DNA from: Pyrinomonadaceae bacterium
GTDB taxonomy: Bacteria; Acidobacteriota; Blastocatellia; Pyrinomonadales; Pyrinomonadaceae
Direction: 5' to 3'
Assembly: GCA_025054715.1 (NCBI GenBank)
Contig: JANWYH010000011.1
Span: 39,307-103,306, forward strand
DNA length: 64,000 nt
The notes under the pieces were generated by a model that searched no databases, was not told the origin of the DNA, and was given only the letters and a program-made list of their open reading frames with translations. Below are positions 9,772 to 20,100 of the stretch, piece by piece. The translations under genes and the position numbers were made by a program. Within the stretch, counting starts at the first letter, position 1. Each line of letters starts with the position of its first letter.

Positions 9772-10551
9772 ATGCAGAAGCTAAAAGTTATAATAGCCGA
9801 TGATGAACGTCCAGCAAGAAATTTCTTGAAAAATCTGCTTGCTGATTTTGAAGACGTAGAAGTTATTGGAGAAGCGGAAAATGGAGCAGAAACTGTTGAG
9901 ATAATCAAAAGAATGAAACCTGATTTAATTCTGCTAGACTTACAAATGCCAGAAGTTACTGGTCTTGACGTTGTAAAACTCTTGAATAAAGCTCAGCTTC
10001 CCTTAATAGCTTTCGTAACCGCTTATGATGAATATGCGGTTCAAGCATTTGAGATAAATGCCATTGACTATCTGTTAAAACCTGTTGAGAAGTCAAGGTT
10101 ACGAGAAACTATACAAAGAGCACACGAAAGATTAGAAAGAAACGATTTTCGTCAAGCACAGGTGCAACGCTTGGACTCTGCGATCAAGGTTTATGAGGCG
10201 ACGGCTGGTCAAGGCTATTTGGAGCGAATACCTGTTAAAAAAAGAGAAGAAATTTTTTTAGTTCCAGTTCGAGAAGTCGCTTCGATAGTTGCTGATGGAG
10301 AGCTACTTAATATTACGACGATCAGCAATAACCGTTACGTTATAAACTATCGCCTCAAAGAAATAGAGGCACGTCTCGATCCTAGTCAATTTATTCGTAT
10401 CTCAAGAGGCGCTTTAGTTAATTTAGAAATGATTGCGAAAATCAGCCCGATGCCCGGCGGAACTTACATCCTCACACTCAAAAATGGGCAGAGCCTACCG
10501 GTAAGCCGACTACAATCAAGAGTTTTACGTGAAAGGTTTTTGAAAATGTAA
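9772..10551 (+). CDS. LytTR family response regulator
   Basis: A 259-residue two-component response regulator. The receiver domain (residues 4-120) has the acidic pair D10-D11, phospho-acceptor D56 in LLDLQMP, and the switch region FVTAYDEYAVQAF followed by the conserved lysine in YLLKPVEK. A linker leads to a C-terminal LytTR DNA-binding domain (about 150-255), seen from VREVASIVADGELLNI, FIRISRGALVN and NGQSLPVSR. No histidine kinase gene is adjacent, so it is an orphan within this window. LytTR regulators of this AlgR/LytR type bind paired direct repeats; I could not identify such sites here. Confidence 0.93.
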   Translation: MQKLKVIIADDERPARNFLKNLLADFEDVEVIGEAENGAETVEIIKRMKPDLILLDLQMPEVTGLDVVKLLNKAQLPLIAFVTAYDEYAVQAFEINAIDYLLKPVEKSRLRETIQRAHERLERNDFRQAQVQRLDSAIKVYEATAGQGYLERIPVKKREEIFLVPVREVASIVADGELLNITTISNNRYVINYRLKEIEARLDPSQFIRISRGALVNLEMIAKISPMPGGTYILTLKNGQSLPVSRLQSRVLRERFLKM

Positions 10552-10575
10552 TGAAGCGTGCGGATTTTCAAAAAA

Positions 10576-10830
10576 TCAAAAGGAAATTGAGCAGGCTTGC
10601 CTTATTTCAAATAACGCAAAAGTTTCTTCCCTTGTGAGATGGATATAATGGATACTAAGGTTTTCAACTAAATATCTCTGTGATTCTGGCTTAAAAAGCG
10701 ATGCCAAGATGCGAGATTTATCTTTTTTGAATAATAATAGTTTTCTCCTTTCATTTATTCTGAACTCTTTATTTAGAAAGCTTTGGTTAATGTTTTTCTC
10801 TCCAAAGAGATGGAGAATCAGATGAATCAA
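10576..10830 (-). CDS. Hypothetical small ORF, possibly a gene remnant
   Basis: The frame is open on the minus strand from about 10895 to 10576, yet has no ATG. The first possible start is a TTG at 10830, giving 84 residues that begin IHLILHLFGEKN. The open frame continues upstream of that TTG with protein-like sequence before a stop, which suggests the 5' end of a once longer gene has been lost. The product is basic and carries no motif I recognise. It lies in the same low-coding stretch as the twice-frameshifted gene at 10937-11665, which supports local decay. It may also not be a gene at all. Confidence 0.25.
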   Translation of the reverse strand: MIHLILHLFGEKNINQSFLNKEFRINERRKLLLFKKDKSRILASLFKPESQRYLVENLSIHYIHLTREETFALFEIRQACSISF

Positions 10831-10936
10831 TCTTTCTACTTTGCGAAAACCCTGCCCAAAAACTTGCCTGCTAGTACATTGCTCTTCAGAGTCTAATCAT
10901 TATCAGATTTCGGGCAAAATTTCTGTTTAATTATCG

Positions 10937-11665
10937 GTGACGTTTTGGCTTGTAGAAGACGAAAGACTTTTTGGAATTTTTCAAGCAAAAAGCGAGTTTT
11001 TAGTAGAGAAAAAAGCAAATTGTTTTAATTCTTTCGTCGTAAAAGTAGTGACTAAGTTTAAGAAGTTAGTGCTCGTCAAAAGTTACGAAGAGGTCGAGTT
11101 TGATTCAGATTTGACTTTTAAAACAAGGAGAAGGCGCGTATGACAGATATAATGAAAAAACTTGGCTCGGAATTGGGATTAAAACAGGCGGCATAGCGAT
11201 TGTTACTGGACTAGAAAACACCATAGGTAGAGTTTTTAATGTAAGCAACTTTTCGCGACAAGCAAATTTCAATTTAACCAATATTCGCCTCGGATTAGGG
11301 TTAGGTGGTGGTACAGGATTAGTGGCGATGTGCGTTTTTAACTGTATTAATATTCACGAATTAAATGGGCAACCTAACAATGACTGGGGTGTAAATATTT
11401 CACTTGGCGTAAAATGGGATAAAGTGGTTAAAGCTTTACGAGGTTACAAGTTTTTTTCTACTGTTGCAAAGATTGGCCCAAAATTACTTATTACCTCGGG
11501 TAATGATATCGAAAGCATTCGTAATTCGCTGCACTATCTTTACAATTCGTATGATTTGGATCGACGGGAAATGCGCCTAAAGTTATTTGCATAGATGTCC
11601 CCGTTGGAGCCGGTCTCGAAGTATCGGCATTCTATGCCTTCGGAGGAGAAATAGAGATTTGGTGA
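10937..11665 (+). pseudogene. Degenerate hypothetical gene with two frameshifts
   Basis: Three consecutive frames read as one protein of about 240 residues. Frame A (GTG at 10937) runs to FDSDLTFK near 11118. A one-base shift in the TTTTAAAA run leads into frame B, QGEGAYDRYNEKTWLGIG and onward, through a glycine-rich LGLGLGGGTG segment and GVNISLGVKW. A second shift near 11570-11578 leads to frame C, APKVICIDVPVGAGLEVSAF, ending at the TGA at 11663-11665. Each junction needs one base change. I do not recognise the family. Two lesions in 730 bp make a real pseudogene likelier than sequencing error, though the GT4 gene at 3.1 kb also has a homopolymer shift. Confidence 0.6.
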
Positions 11666-11976
11666 AATTCTAAAGAAGAAAGTTAAAGAGAAAATAGAAT
11701 GATATTAACTGTTTAGTTTTGGAGTCTCGCACTAACTCTGGTGAATGTAAAAGGAGCGTAAGCATGCTAAGATATGCCTCCCATTTTGATAGATAGACAA
11801 GAAGAAGGAAAATTCAAATCCTTATCGGTTAAGCCTAAGGGATAACTGATTCTCTACGGTTTAGGGAAGAATTTCAACTCTTTGTCATCGTGAAAGGCTG
11901 TTTTTCACTTAGCCTTATTGCGAAGCTATATTCTTGTAGGTTATTTCATGACGCTAGAGCGAATTTCGTTAGGCAG
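11666..11976. other. Intergenic stretch downstream of dprA, no gene seen
   Basis: About 310 bp between the decayed gene and the end of dprA. No open frame of useful length is visible. A weak hairpin AAGGCT / AGCCTT lies near 11893-11918; read on the minus strand it is followed by a short T-run and could end the dprA transcript, but it is not convincing. Confidence 0.4.
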
Positions 11977-13092
11977 CTATAGATTTTTCACAAAGCGGTT
12001 TCCCGGCAGGCTACGGATGAGTCCTCTAGTCTCGAGAGCTAATAAGGCTATGGAAAGATCGGCAACGTTTGTTTGAGCAATTTCGACTATGGTGTCAAAG
12101 TGAGTAGGTTCATCTGCGAGAAGAAGCTCATAGACTTTTCTTTCTGTTTCGGTTAGATCGGCTGGCATAAGACTTGTTTGTTGTGGTCTTTTCTCTTGTG
12201 TTTTTTCAGACAAGAGTTTCAAACGGATTTCCTCAGGTAATTCAACTACAATGTCTTGCCATTGTTGCACGAGTTTAGCTCCTGTTTTTATTAGATAGTT
12301 TGTACCGAAAGAATTACGAGAAGTTATATTTCCGGGAACAGCGAAAACCTCTCTGTTTTGCTCGAGAGCGTGATAGGCTGTTATGAGGGATCCACTTCTT
12401 TCCGAAGCCTCAACAACTAAAACACCTAAACTTAAACCGGAAATAATGCGGTTTCTGTAGGGGAAGTTATCCTTAAGTGGCGGTGTTTTCAGTGGAAATT
12501 GTGAGATCAATGCACCTTTGTTTTGCAGAATCTTCTCAACCAAAGATTTGTTTTCTCTCGGATAGACTTCATCAATGCCTGTTCCTAAAACAGCAATCGT
12601 CTTACCTTTTACTTCGATGGCGGCTCGATGTGCCGCTGAATCGATTCCTCTTGCTAATCCTGAAGCTATGCATATACCTCTTTTTGCAAGTTCGCGAGTT
12701 AACATCGAACAGGCATTTTCTCCATAGGTTGAGCATCTTCTTGAGCCAACTACTGCGATGCAAGGCATATCTAAGCACTCTTTCCAATTGCCCTTCACAT
12801 AAAGAACTATTGGTGGATCTAGGATTTCTCTTAAGAGAGCCGGGTACAAACCATCGTCGAGAGTCAAAACTTCACCACCGATTCTTTCAACCTGAACTAA
12901 TTCCTCCTCCGCCTTTTTGTGAAATTCCTTGTTAAGAATGCTCTCGATAGTTTCGGGTTTTAGACGAAGGTTTTCGAGTTCTTTTCGCCTTGCAAGAAAC
13001 ACATTTTCCGCAGAGCCGAAACGTTCAATCAACTTGATAGCTACTCGGGGCCCGACTCCGGGCGTCATATTCAAGGCAATCCAGTCTATCAT
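11977..13092 (-). CDS. dprA: DNA processing protein DprA (Smf)
   Basis: DprA binds incoming single-stranded DNA during natural transformation and loads RecA. The protein opens with a helix-hairpin-helix-like segment (MTPGVGPRVAIKLIERFG). The Rossmann DprA domain follows, with VVGSRRCSTYGENAC, SGLARGIDSAAHRAA, and AVLGTGIDEVYPRENK. It ends in a winged-helix domain starting near LTETERKVYELL. The ATG at 13092 (MIDWIALN) gives the N-terminus typical of the family; an in-frame TTG at 13116 adds eight unusual residues. It is divergent from priA. No com genes are in the window. Confidence 0.94.
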   Translation of the reverse strand: MIDWIALNMTPGVGPRVAIKLIERFGSAENVFLARRKELENLRLKPETIESILNKEFHKKAEEELVQVERIGGEVLTLDDGLYPALLREILDPPIVLYVKGNWKECLDMPCIAVVGSRRCSTYGENACSMLTRELAKRGICIASGLARGIDSAAHRAAIEVKGKTIAVLGTGIDEVYPRENKSLVEKILQNKGALISQFPLKTPPLKDNFPYRNRIISGLSLGVLVVEASERSGSLITAYHALEQNREVFAVPGNITSRNSFGTNYLIKTGAKLVQQWQDIVVELPEEIRLKLLSEKTQEKRPQQTSLMPADLTETERKVYELLLADEPTHFDTIVEIAQTNVADLSIALLALETRGLIRSLPGNRFVKNL

Positions 13093-13182
13093 CTTTTTGC
13101 CGAAAGAAGATACCAAATAGCCAACAACGATTTCAAGCGAAAATTTATTTTTTGGCTTTACAGTAATAGAATTATTTATGTG

Positions 13183-15624
13183 ATGGAAAGTTTTTCTTCA
13201 AACTATGCAGAAGTTGCCTTGCCAGTTCCAATAAGAAAGACTTTTTCTTACATTTTGCCCTCTGATTTTCGAGATAAAGTGAGACTTGGATCAAGGCTAG
13301 TTGTGCCATTTGGTAAGAGGAGTTTGACAGGTTATGTTGTTGCGCTTTATCAAAGTCGTGATGAGATGGGTGAATCTACTGATGAAGAAGCTTTAAAAGA
13401 GGCGGTAGAGCTTTTAGATGAGGAACCACTTTTAACACCGGAAATTTTGGAGCTTACGCGTTGGGCTGCTGACTATTATCTGACTTCTTGGGGAGAATTT
13501 CTAAAAGCTTCTCTTCCTGCAGGTGTTAATTCAAGAATTGAGCGCATAGTCAGTGCAACACAAGAAGCAATGAAAGAATTTCCTAAAATGAGAGATTCTT
13601 TGAAAGCGAAAATTTTGAGATTTCTAATTGAGAATGGAGAGTCTGATGTGTCGAAGATTTATAAAGTTTTTGGTAAAAAATCTTCGCAAAGAGTAATAAA
13701 CGAACTTGAGAAACAAGGGCTTATTTTGAGCTCTAACAGAATTTTACAAGCAAGGACTAAGCCGAAATTACAAAAGATGGTTAGGCTTATCAGGAGTGAT
13801 GGGCGTTTTACAGAAGCGCAGCAAAGAGTAATTTCGATTTTGGTAGAGGAGAAGGAGGTATTTTCAAAAGACTTAATTAAAAGAGCGAAAATTAGCGCTT
13901 CTGTTTTGAAGGGCTTGGAAGAAAAAGGATTTGTAGAAATTTTTGAAAAAGAAGTTTATAGAGACCCTTTGAGAGATAGGACTTTAAGGGGGTTAGAAGA
14001 CGTAGTCTTGAATGAAGATCAAAAGAATGCTTTAGCTGAAATTTGCAAGCCATTGCAGAAGAATGAATACGGAGCTTTTCTTCTTCATGGGGTTACTGGA
14101 AGTGGCAAAACGATTGTTTACATTCGGGCTATAGAAGAGACGTTGCGGCTTGGGCGATCTAGTTTAGTGCTTGTTCCTGAAATTGCACTTACTCCAGCTT
14201 TTTCAGAAAAACTTGTTTCTGCCTTTGGAAATCAAGTAGCCTTGCTTCATTCGTCTCTATCTGCCGGCGAAAGATTTGATGAATGGCGACGAATAAAGGC
14301 AGGAAAAGCTAAAGTTGTCATCGGGACAAGATCGGCAATTTTCGCTCCTTTAAAAAATATAGGCTTGATAGTTGTAGATGAAGAACATGATAGCTCCTAT
14401 CGTCAACAGGAGACTCCTCCATACAATGCTCGTGATTTAGCCGTAGTTCGTGCGAAACTAGCAGATGCAGTCGTGATTCTCGGTTCGGCGACTCCTTCTT
14501 TAGAAAGCTTTCGCAATGCAGAACTTGGTAAGTATAAGTATCTTTGCTTGCCTGAACGGGTAAAAAAGCGCTCTTTGGCAAAGGTTGAAATAGTTGATAT
14601 GGAAAAGGTTTATCAAAAAGAAGGCGAGGCCGTTGTTTCTACTCATCTGCTTTCCGCTATTGAAGAAACTCTCAATAGAGGTAACCAAGTCATAATTTTA
14701 TTAAATCGCAGAGGCTTTTCTCAATTCGTTCACTGCGTCAGATGTAAAGATGCAATTCGTTGTAAGCATTGCGATATTACGCTTACTTACCATAAAAAAA
14801 AGAACATACTGTTATGTCATTACTGTAACTTTCACATACCTGTTTCTTTAAGGTGTCCGTCTTGCGGTTTTGATAGGCTTTTCTTTGTTGGAAGCGGAGT
14901 AGAGAAGATAGAGGAAATTTTGAGAAGTCGTTTTCCAAAAGCGAAGCTTGCCCGACTTGATAGAGACACCGTTCAAAACAGAGAATCGCTTGAAAAGACT
15001 TTACGTGACTTTGCCGAAGGTAGAATAGATATTCTTGTTGGGACGCAGATGGTTGCAAAAGGGCATGACTTTCCGAAAATAGCATTGGTCGGTGTGGTTT
15101 CTGTGGACAACATTTTAACTCTGCCGGACTTCAGGGCTGGTGAGAAAGCCTTTCAGCTACTGACTCAAGTGGCAGGTCGTTCCGGCCGCGGTGACGTTTC
15201 GGGCAGAGTTATCGTGCAGACATTCTATCCTGAAAATTATGTGATCAGATTTGCTTCGGAGCAAAACTACGAGAAATTCTATCAAAAGGAAGCTGAATTT
15301 CGGCAGAGATTCATGTACCCACCTTTTTCATCACTTGCTTGCGTTTTGATACAACACAAAGACTATAATCAAGCCTTGCGGACAGCTCTTTGCTTTAAGT
15401 CATGCCTTGATGAAGCTAACCTGCAGAAAAGGGTGCAGGTATTGGATGTATCTCCAGCTCCTATATCCAAACTCAAGGATAAGTATCGTTTGCAAATAAT
15501 AGTCAAGGCGCCAAGTGGGACCTTGCTTCATCAAACTCTAAACACGGCTCTTATGCTTGCAGAGGAGAAAAAGTGTGATTCAAACTCGGTTCAGATAGAT
15601 GTCGATCCTGCTTCTCTTATCTAA
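13183..15624 (+). CDS. priA: Primosomal replication helicase PriA
   Basis: PriA restarts stalled replication forks by unwinding and loading the replicative helicase. The 3'-OH-binding domain is at the N-terminus (YAEVALPVPIRKTFSY). The helicase core has Walker A GVTGSGKT (about residue 304), the DEEH box in VVDEEHDSSYRQ and motif III GSATPS. The zinc-binding region holds eight cysteines from CVRCKDAIRCKHC to CPSCG, and motif V/VI are DILVGTQMVAKGHDFP and QVAGRSGRG. Length (about 813) is normal. Translation can start at GTG 13180 or ATG 13183. Its stop codon overlaps that of the convergent AlbA_2 gene by 4 bp. Confidence 0.96.
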   Translation: MESFSSNYAEVALPVPIRKTFSYILPSDFRDKVRLGSRLVVPFGKRSLTGYVVALYQSRDEMGESTDEEALKEAVELLDEEPLLTPEILELTRWAADYYLTSWGEFLKASLPAGVNSRIERIVSATQEAMKEFPKMRDSLKAKILRFLIENGESDVSKIYKVFGKKSSQRVINELEKQGLILSSNRILQARTKPKLQKMVRLIRSDGRFTEAQQRVISILVEEKEVFSKDLIKRAKISASVLKGLEEKGFVEIFEKEVYRDPLRDRTLRGLEDVVLNEDQKNALAEICKPLQKNEYGAFLLHGVTGSGKTIVYIRAIEETLRLGRSSLVLVPEIALTPAFSEKLVSAFGNQVALLHSSLSAGERFDEWRRIKAGKAKVVIGTRSAIFAPLKNIGLIVVDEEHDSSYRQQETPPYNARDLAVVRAKLADAVVILGSATPSLESFRNAELGKYKYLCLPERVKKRSLAKVEIVDMEKVYQKEGEAVVSTHLLSAIEETLNRGNQVIILLNRRGFSQFVHCVRCKDAIRCKHCDITLTYHKKKNILLCHYCNFHIPVSLRCPSCGFDRLFFVGSGVEKIEEILRSRFPKAKLARLDRDTVQNRESLEKTLRDFAEGRIDILVGTQMVAKGHDFPKIALVGVVSVDNILTLPDFRAGEKAFQLLTQVAGRSGRGDVSGRVIVQTFYPENYVIRFASEQNYEKFYQKEAEFRQRFMYPPFSSLACVLIQHKDYNQALRTALCFKSCLDEANLQKRVQVLDVSPAPISKLKDKYRLQIIVKAPSGTLLHQTLNTALMLAEEKKCDSNSVQIDVDPASLI

Positions 15625-16913
15625 ATGCCATGTATTTTGAGATGAAACTCATCATTTATGATGGAAAATTCTGGTTTTTTCCCTGAGAACATCTGAGCTT
15701 CACGAAGCATGCTCGGAAAGTCACGACTTCCTAACTCAATTTCATAGGCAGGACTTGTAAATATAGCCGCTATTTGAGGGTTTATGCGCTGGGTAATCCC
15801 ATAGCATATAGCCTTTGAAACAAAAGGTACAAAACCAGTATGGCGACGCGAGTTTATGATTTCGATTGAGTCATCGAATATACAAATGCGGGTTTTGGCT
15901 TCCCTCAGGGCTAAGTCTCTGTGAATGAGGGCATTGGTGATGGCTTCGCGAATGACGTTTTCGGAATAGTTCTGTCTTGCTGGTATTGGTGATGGCTGGA
16001 TTCGTAATTTAGGCTTTTCCTTCATTAAATCGCAGTATTTTTTTATGAATCTAATAGCTGATTCAAACAGTGTTGTTAGGTTACCTTCTAAGACCTTCTC
16101 TTCTACTACGGGTGAGGATGGGGAATTTCCAGAGTAGCGCGTCACAGTAACGGTTGAGCGAGGAAGAAGCTGCGAAACTCTATCATTCTTGCCAAAGAGT
16201 AAAATGGCGGCGACCGTAGGCGTAAAATCTTCTCCGCTTCCTGTTGCTAGAAGTAAATCTCTTTTTAAGAATTCTTCGGTATTGTAAGAGAGGCTCGTTT
16301 CAGATATGTCTTCAAAAGCACGCGCAAAACTCCATAGAAGAGCGTCATCAATATCATCCTTTGTCGCTCCCGGAACGGGTAGATTTTCATAGTTCATAGG
16401 AGAAGATTCCTGAATCAAGTCAGATAATTCTTCTCTTGTAGCCTCTCTTTTTTGAGTTCCTATTCTTAAAAAGACCCTTCCTTCTCGGGTTCTATAAGGG
16501 CGGTGTTTTCCCTGAATTTCTAACACTACAATTCTTCTACCATTATCAAATGACACAGTGTCGATTATGGGAATAATCGGTGGTATGATTTCCTCTCGGC
16601 AGATTCTGACTATTTCGCTTATTACCTCTTCAGGATAATCAACACCTTCGATACGAAGTTTATCGGTTACGCCGAATATTATGAAACCTCCAACCGTGTT
16701 GGCTATCGCAACAATTTCCTGTGAGATTTTTTCGGGGTTTGAAAGTTTGACCTTTAATTCAAGATAAGTATCTTCGCCACCACGAATCATTCTTAAAAGA
16801 TCATTTCTTGAAATCTGTAAGGAAGACTGATTTATAAGGTACTCCTGCAGGGATCGTTCAGAGGAAGGAAACCATCGTTCGCCATAACGAAATTTCTTGC
16901 GCGTCATTTTCAA
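15621..16913 (-). CDS. AlbA_2-domain protein with C-terminal ATPase-like region
   Basis: A 430-residue protein of the divergent-AAA4/AlbA_2 family (COG2865), often annotated as a putative transcriptional regulator or ATP-dependent DNA helicase-like protein. The N-terminal AlbA_2 domain spans about residues 40-165, with the ESx-like LELK segment, IANTVGGFIIFGVTD, and the RTREGRVFLRIGTQKREAT motif. The C-terminal half has NVIREAITNALIHRD, the N-box-like motif of the HATPase_c_4 region in this family, and FDDSIEIINSRRH. Function in cells is not established for most members. It is convergent with priA and shares four bases with it. Confidence 0.85.
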   Translation of the reverse strand: MKMTRKKFRYGERWFPSSERSLQEYLINQSSLQISRNDLLRMIRGGEDTYLELKVKLSNPEKISQEIVAIANTVGGFIIFGVTDKLRIEGVDYPEEVISEIVRICREEIIPPIIPIIDTVSFDNGRRIVVLEIQGKHRPYRTREGRVFLRIGTQKREATREELSDLIQESSPMNYENLPVPGATKDDIDDALLWSFARAFEDISETSLSYNTEEFLKRDLLLATGSGEDFTPTVAAILLFGKNDRVSQLLPRSTVTVTRYSGNSPSSPVVEEKVLEGNLTTLFESAIRFIKKYCDLMKEKPKLRIQPSPIPARQNYSENVIREAITNALIHRDLALREAKTRICIFDDSIEIINSRRHTGFVPFVSKAICYGITQRINPQIAAIFTSPAYEIELGSRDFPSMLREAQMFSGKKPEFSIINDEFHLKIHGI

Positions 16914-17041
16914 AATACCTCTAGAAAGCTTTCAACACTTAAATATATTGAATCACTTTATGAACGAAAAGTAAAAGACATGTTTGCAGAGGAGTTTACT
17001 GAAAGACGTTAGATTTTACGATTATTTGAATTCTTGATCCA

Positions 17042-17054
17042 TTTTTCTGGAAAT
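17042..17054 (+). promoter_or_regulatory. Candidate upstream activator site of the sigma-54 promoter
   Basis: TTTTTCTGGAAAT contains the near-palindrome TTTC-TG-GAAA. An identical 12-mer TTTTCTGGAAAT lies at 54725-54736, upstream of the other Oar-like receptor, at almost the same distance from its -24 element (63 versus 66 bp). Sigma-54 promoters need an enhancer-binding protein bound upstream, so this is a candidate site. Confidence 0.4.
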
Positions 17055-17116
17055 CTTAAACCCTTAAAGGTCTTGGGCGTTTGGTTAAACTATTGAAAAA
17101 ACTGATTTTTACATTC

Positions 17117-17132
17117 TGGCATAAAAGTTGCA
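17117..17132 (+). promoter_or_regulatory. Sigma-54 (-24/-12) promoter of the first Oar-like receptor
   Basis: TGGCAT-AAAAG-TTGCA matches the RpoN consensus TGGCAY-N5-TTGCW at every position, with the required GG and GC spacing. Transcription would begin near 17143, leaving a leader of about 45 nt before the ATG at 17189. The stretch upstream has no competing good sigma-70 promoter. Confidence 0.8.
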
Positions 17133-17188
17133 AAGCAGACTAAACACGAAGACTATCTTCATTCTTTAGAAAAAAAGAGGTTATGTGT

Positions 17189-20100
17189 ATGAGGGTAAAG
17201 AGCTTGTTTTTAATGTTAACTTTGTTTTTGGTCGGTTTGGGAACAAGTTTTTCACAAACCACGACGGCTTCTCTTTCGGGTGTTGTTACCGATGAGAAAG
17301 AGGCAGTAATACCGGGAGCGACTGTTACAGTTCGTAACGTGCAGACCGGGTTTACGAGAACACTAGTTACGGATAGCGAAGGTCGCTATAGCTTCGTTAA
17401 CTTGCCGATAGGGCAGTATGAATTAACGGTTGAGGCGCAGAATTTCTCCAAGTACGTGCAAAGCGGGATAGTGCTTCTGGTTAATCAGAACGCCGTAGTT
17501 AATGTTGCGTTAAAACCAGGACCGATTCAGGAAACTATCACGGTTACGGAAAACGCTTCTCTTTTGAACACTTCGACACCAGAAGTTAGCACTCGTTTTG
17601 ACGAAAGAAGGCTTTCTGAGCTTCCTATTGCTCCAAACCGCAGTGTTTACAACGTTTTGCTGTCAGTCCCTGGCGTAAGCCAGCTAGGTAGCGGACAGAC
17701 GGGGTTTGCGAACGGTATAAGCTTTTCATCGAACGGAGGACGCTTGCGCTCGAACAATTTTATGCTCGATGGGCAAGATATAAACGATCCGTCCATTTCT
17801 GGTGGACAGATAGGTTTGAATAACCCGGATGCTATCCAGGAAGTAAGAATTATTACCAATCAGTTTCTTGCAGAATACGGACGAAACTCGGGTTCAATTG
17901 TCAATTTCGTAAGCAAATCCGGAACGAATGAATTCAGAGGGACCGCTTTCATATTCTATAACAACGAAAACTTAAACGCTTGTAGCAATTTGGACAAGAG
18001 AGCTGGTTTTTGCAATCCGAACGCTACAACAGAAGATAGAAGAAAAGCGCCTTTTCGTAAAGAGCGTCAGCTAGGATTTACGCTTGGTGGGCCACTTGTG
18101 ATGCCTTGGTTTGGGGATGAAAACAAGCCCTATATTTGGATTGGAAGAGACAAGACGTTTTTCTTCGTTGACATGCAGCAGTGGAAAGATCAGGCACTCG
18201 GGTCCGGGTTTACCTTAAGAGGTGCTCCAACTGCTCAAGGAAGAGCCATATTGCAACAAATAGCTAATGGTTCGATAGATGGAATTGTTAGACCTCAAGT
18301 CCAAGCCTTACTTGATTTTGTTCCTGCGGGGACTCCAAATGGTCAAAGCCGAACGGTTACAGTTGGCTCGAGCAGCTTTACCATTCCACTCGGTGATCTT
18401 ACGGGTTCATCAACTTTCAATTTCAAGAATCACCAAGGTTCAGTCAGGATTGACCATCGCTTTAATGATAAAAACCTAATCTATGGGCGGTATCGCTTCG
18501 AATGGGGTAAAACCTCAGGAACGGGTCAAGTTACTCCTCCAGGACTTACGACAAGAAATCGTTTGAAGACCCAAGCTGCTACAATTGTATGGAATAGCGT
18601 TCTGACAAGCAGGTTAAGCAATGAACTACGTCTTGCCTGGTCGAGATTCGATTCTAACACGAGCGCTGAGGACCCACGTTCGGAAACCATTCCTTCAATC
18701 GAAATTGCCGATCTTGGAATGACAGGGTTTAACGCTGCAGCTAATAGAACCGCTATAGGTTTAGCTGTTAACCTACCTCAGTTCCGTATAAACGATACAT
18801 ATCAAATTACAAACAATCTTTCTTACGTAACGGGAAGACATACGATGAAGTTCGGCTTTGATGCCCGCCGAATTGATGTAAAAAGCTTCTTCTTCCCAAC
18901 TGTTAGAGGAAGATTAGTTTACACCACACTGCAAAACTTCATAAACGATGTCGCTCAAGTGGCAACCATTAACCTCCCGCTTGCTGGTGGTGACGTGATT
19001 GGATTTTACCGTTGGTATGAATTTTATGCTTTTGCTCAAGATGAATGGAAGATTACCCCGAATTTTACCTTAACTCTTGGCTTAAGGTATGAATATCCGG
19101 GTGATTCTTTCAGTTATCTGAAAGACCTCAATCAAAGAATTCTCGCTGCCAATGGGAACAATCCTGCATTTCGCTTGAACCCTGTTCCGAAAACTGATAA
19201 GAATAACTTTGCCCCAAGGATTGGCTTTAACTGGAATCCTAAGACCAGTAACGAAGGTATAATCGGATTCATTACGGGTGGCGATAAGCTTGTCATAAGA
19301 GGTGGTTTTGCAAGAGCCTTTGACGCTAACTTTATCAATATAAACCTTAATATCTTCAGCTCGTTCCCGTTTGTTGCGGCACAGAGCACATCTCTTACCA
19401 ACGCTTTTGTAACGATGCGGAATACGAGGGTGCCCAATGTGACAAATCCGAATCTTTTGACGAGAACAATAGTAGCTGAAGATTTCCAATCTCCTTACAC
19501 GGATCAAATCTCCCTTGAGGTGCAAAGAGAACTTTCCCGTGACCTAATTTTGCGTGTAGGATACATCAGGACCAGAGGAATCAAACTCTTTCAAACGGTT
19601 GATGGCAATCCAAGAAGGCCATGCCCGTTCGATCCAGCAGCGACCCCTACTTCTGGAACTTGCAACCTAGCAGCTGGGATTCTAGCACCTAGAGTTGATC
19701 CAAATCGCGGTGTGATCCGCACTCGTGCAAACTCGGCAAGTTCAACTTATGATGCGCTTCAAATAAGCCTTGACAAGCGCTTGAGCCGTGGCTTTAGTGC
19801 GGGTTTCCACTACACTTACAGCACGTTTATTGACACAGCATCTGAAATTTTCAATCCATCGGGGGCAGAGGTTGCAATTCCTCAGGATCCGTTTAATTGG
19901 GCAGCAGACAGAGCGCGTTCAAGCTACGACAGACCTCATCGATTTACAGGTAACTTTGTCTATGAGTTTCCATTCTTTAGGTCGCAAAAAGACTTTGTTG
20001 GAAAGCTTTTAGGTGGCTGGCAAGTTAACTCATTCTTCACTTTCCAAAGTGGTGCTCCTTTCACACCATTGTTAGGAACTGATCCTGCCGGCACTGTCAA

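Noticed and set aside
9164..9784. A 206-codon plus-strand frame
   Set aside because: It is antisense to the LOG-family gene and overlaps its motifs; the predicted protein has no family likeness.
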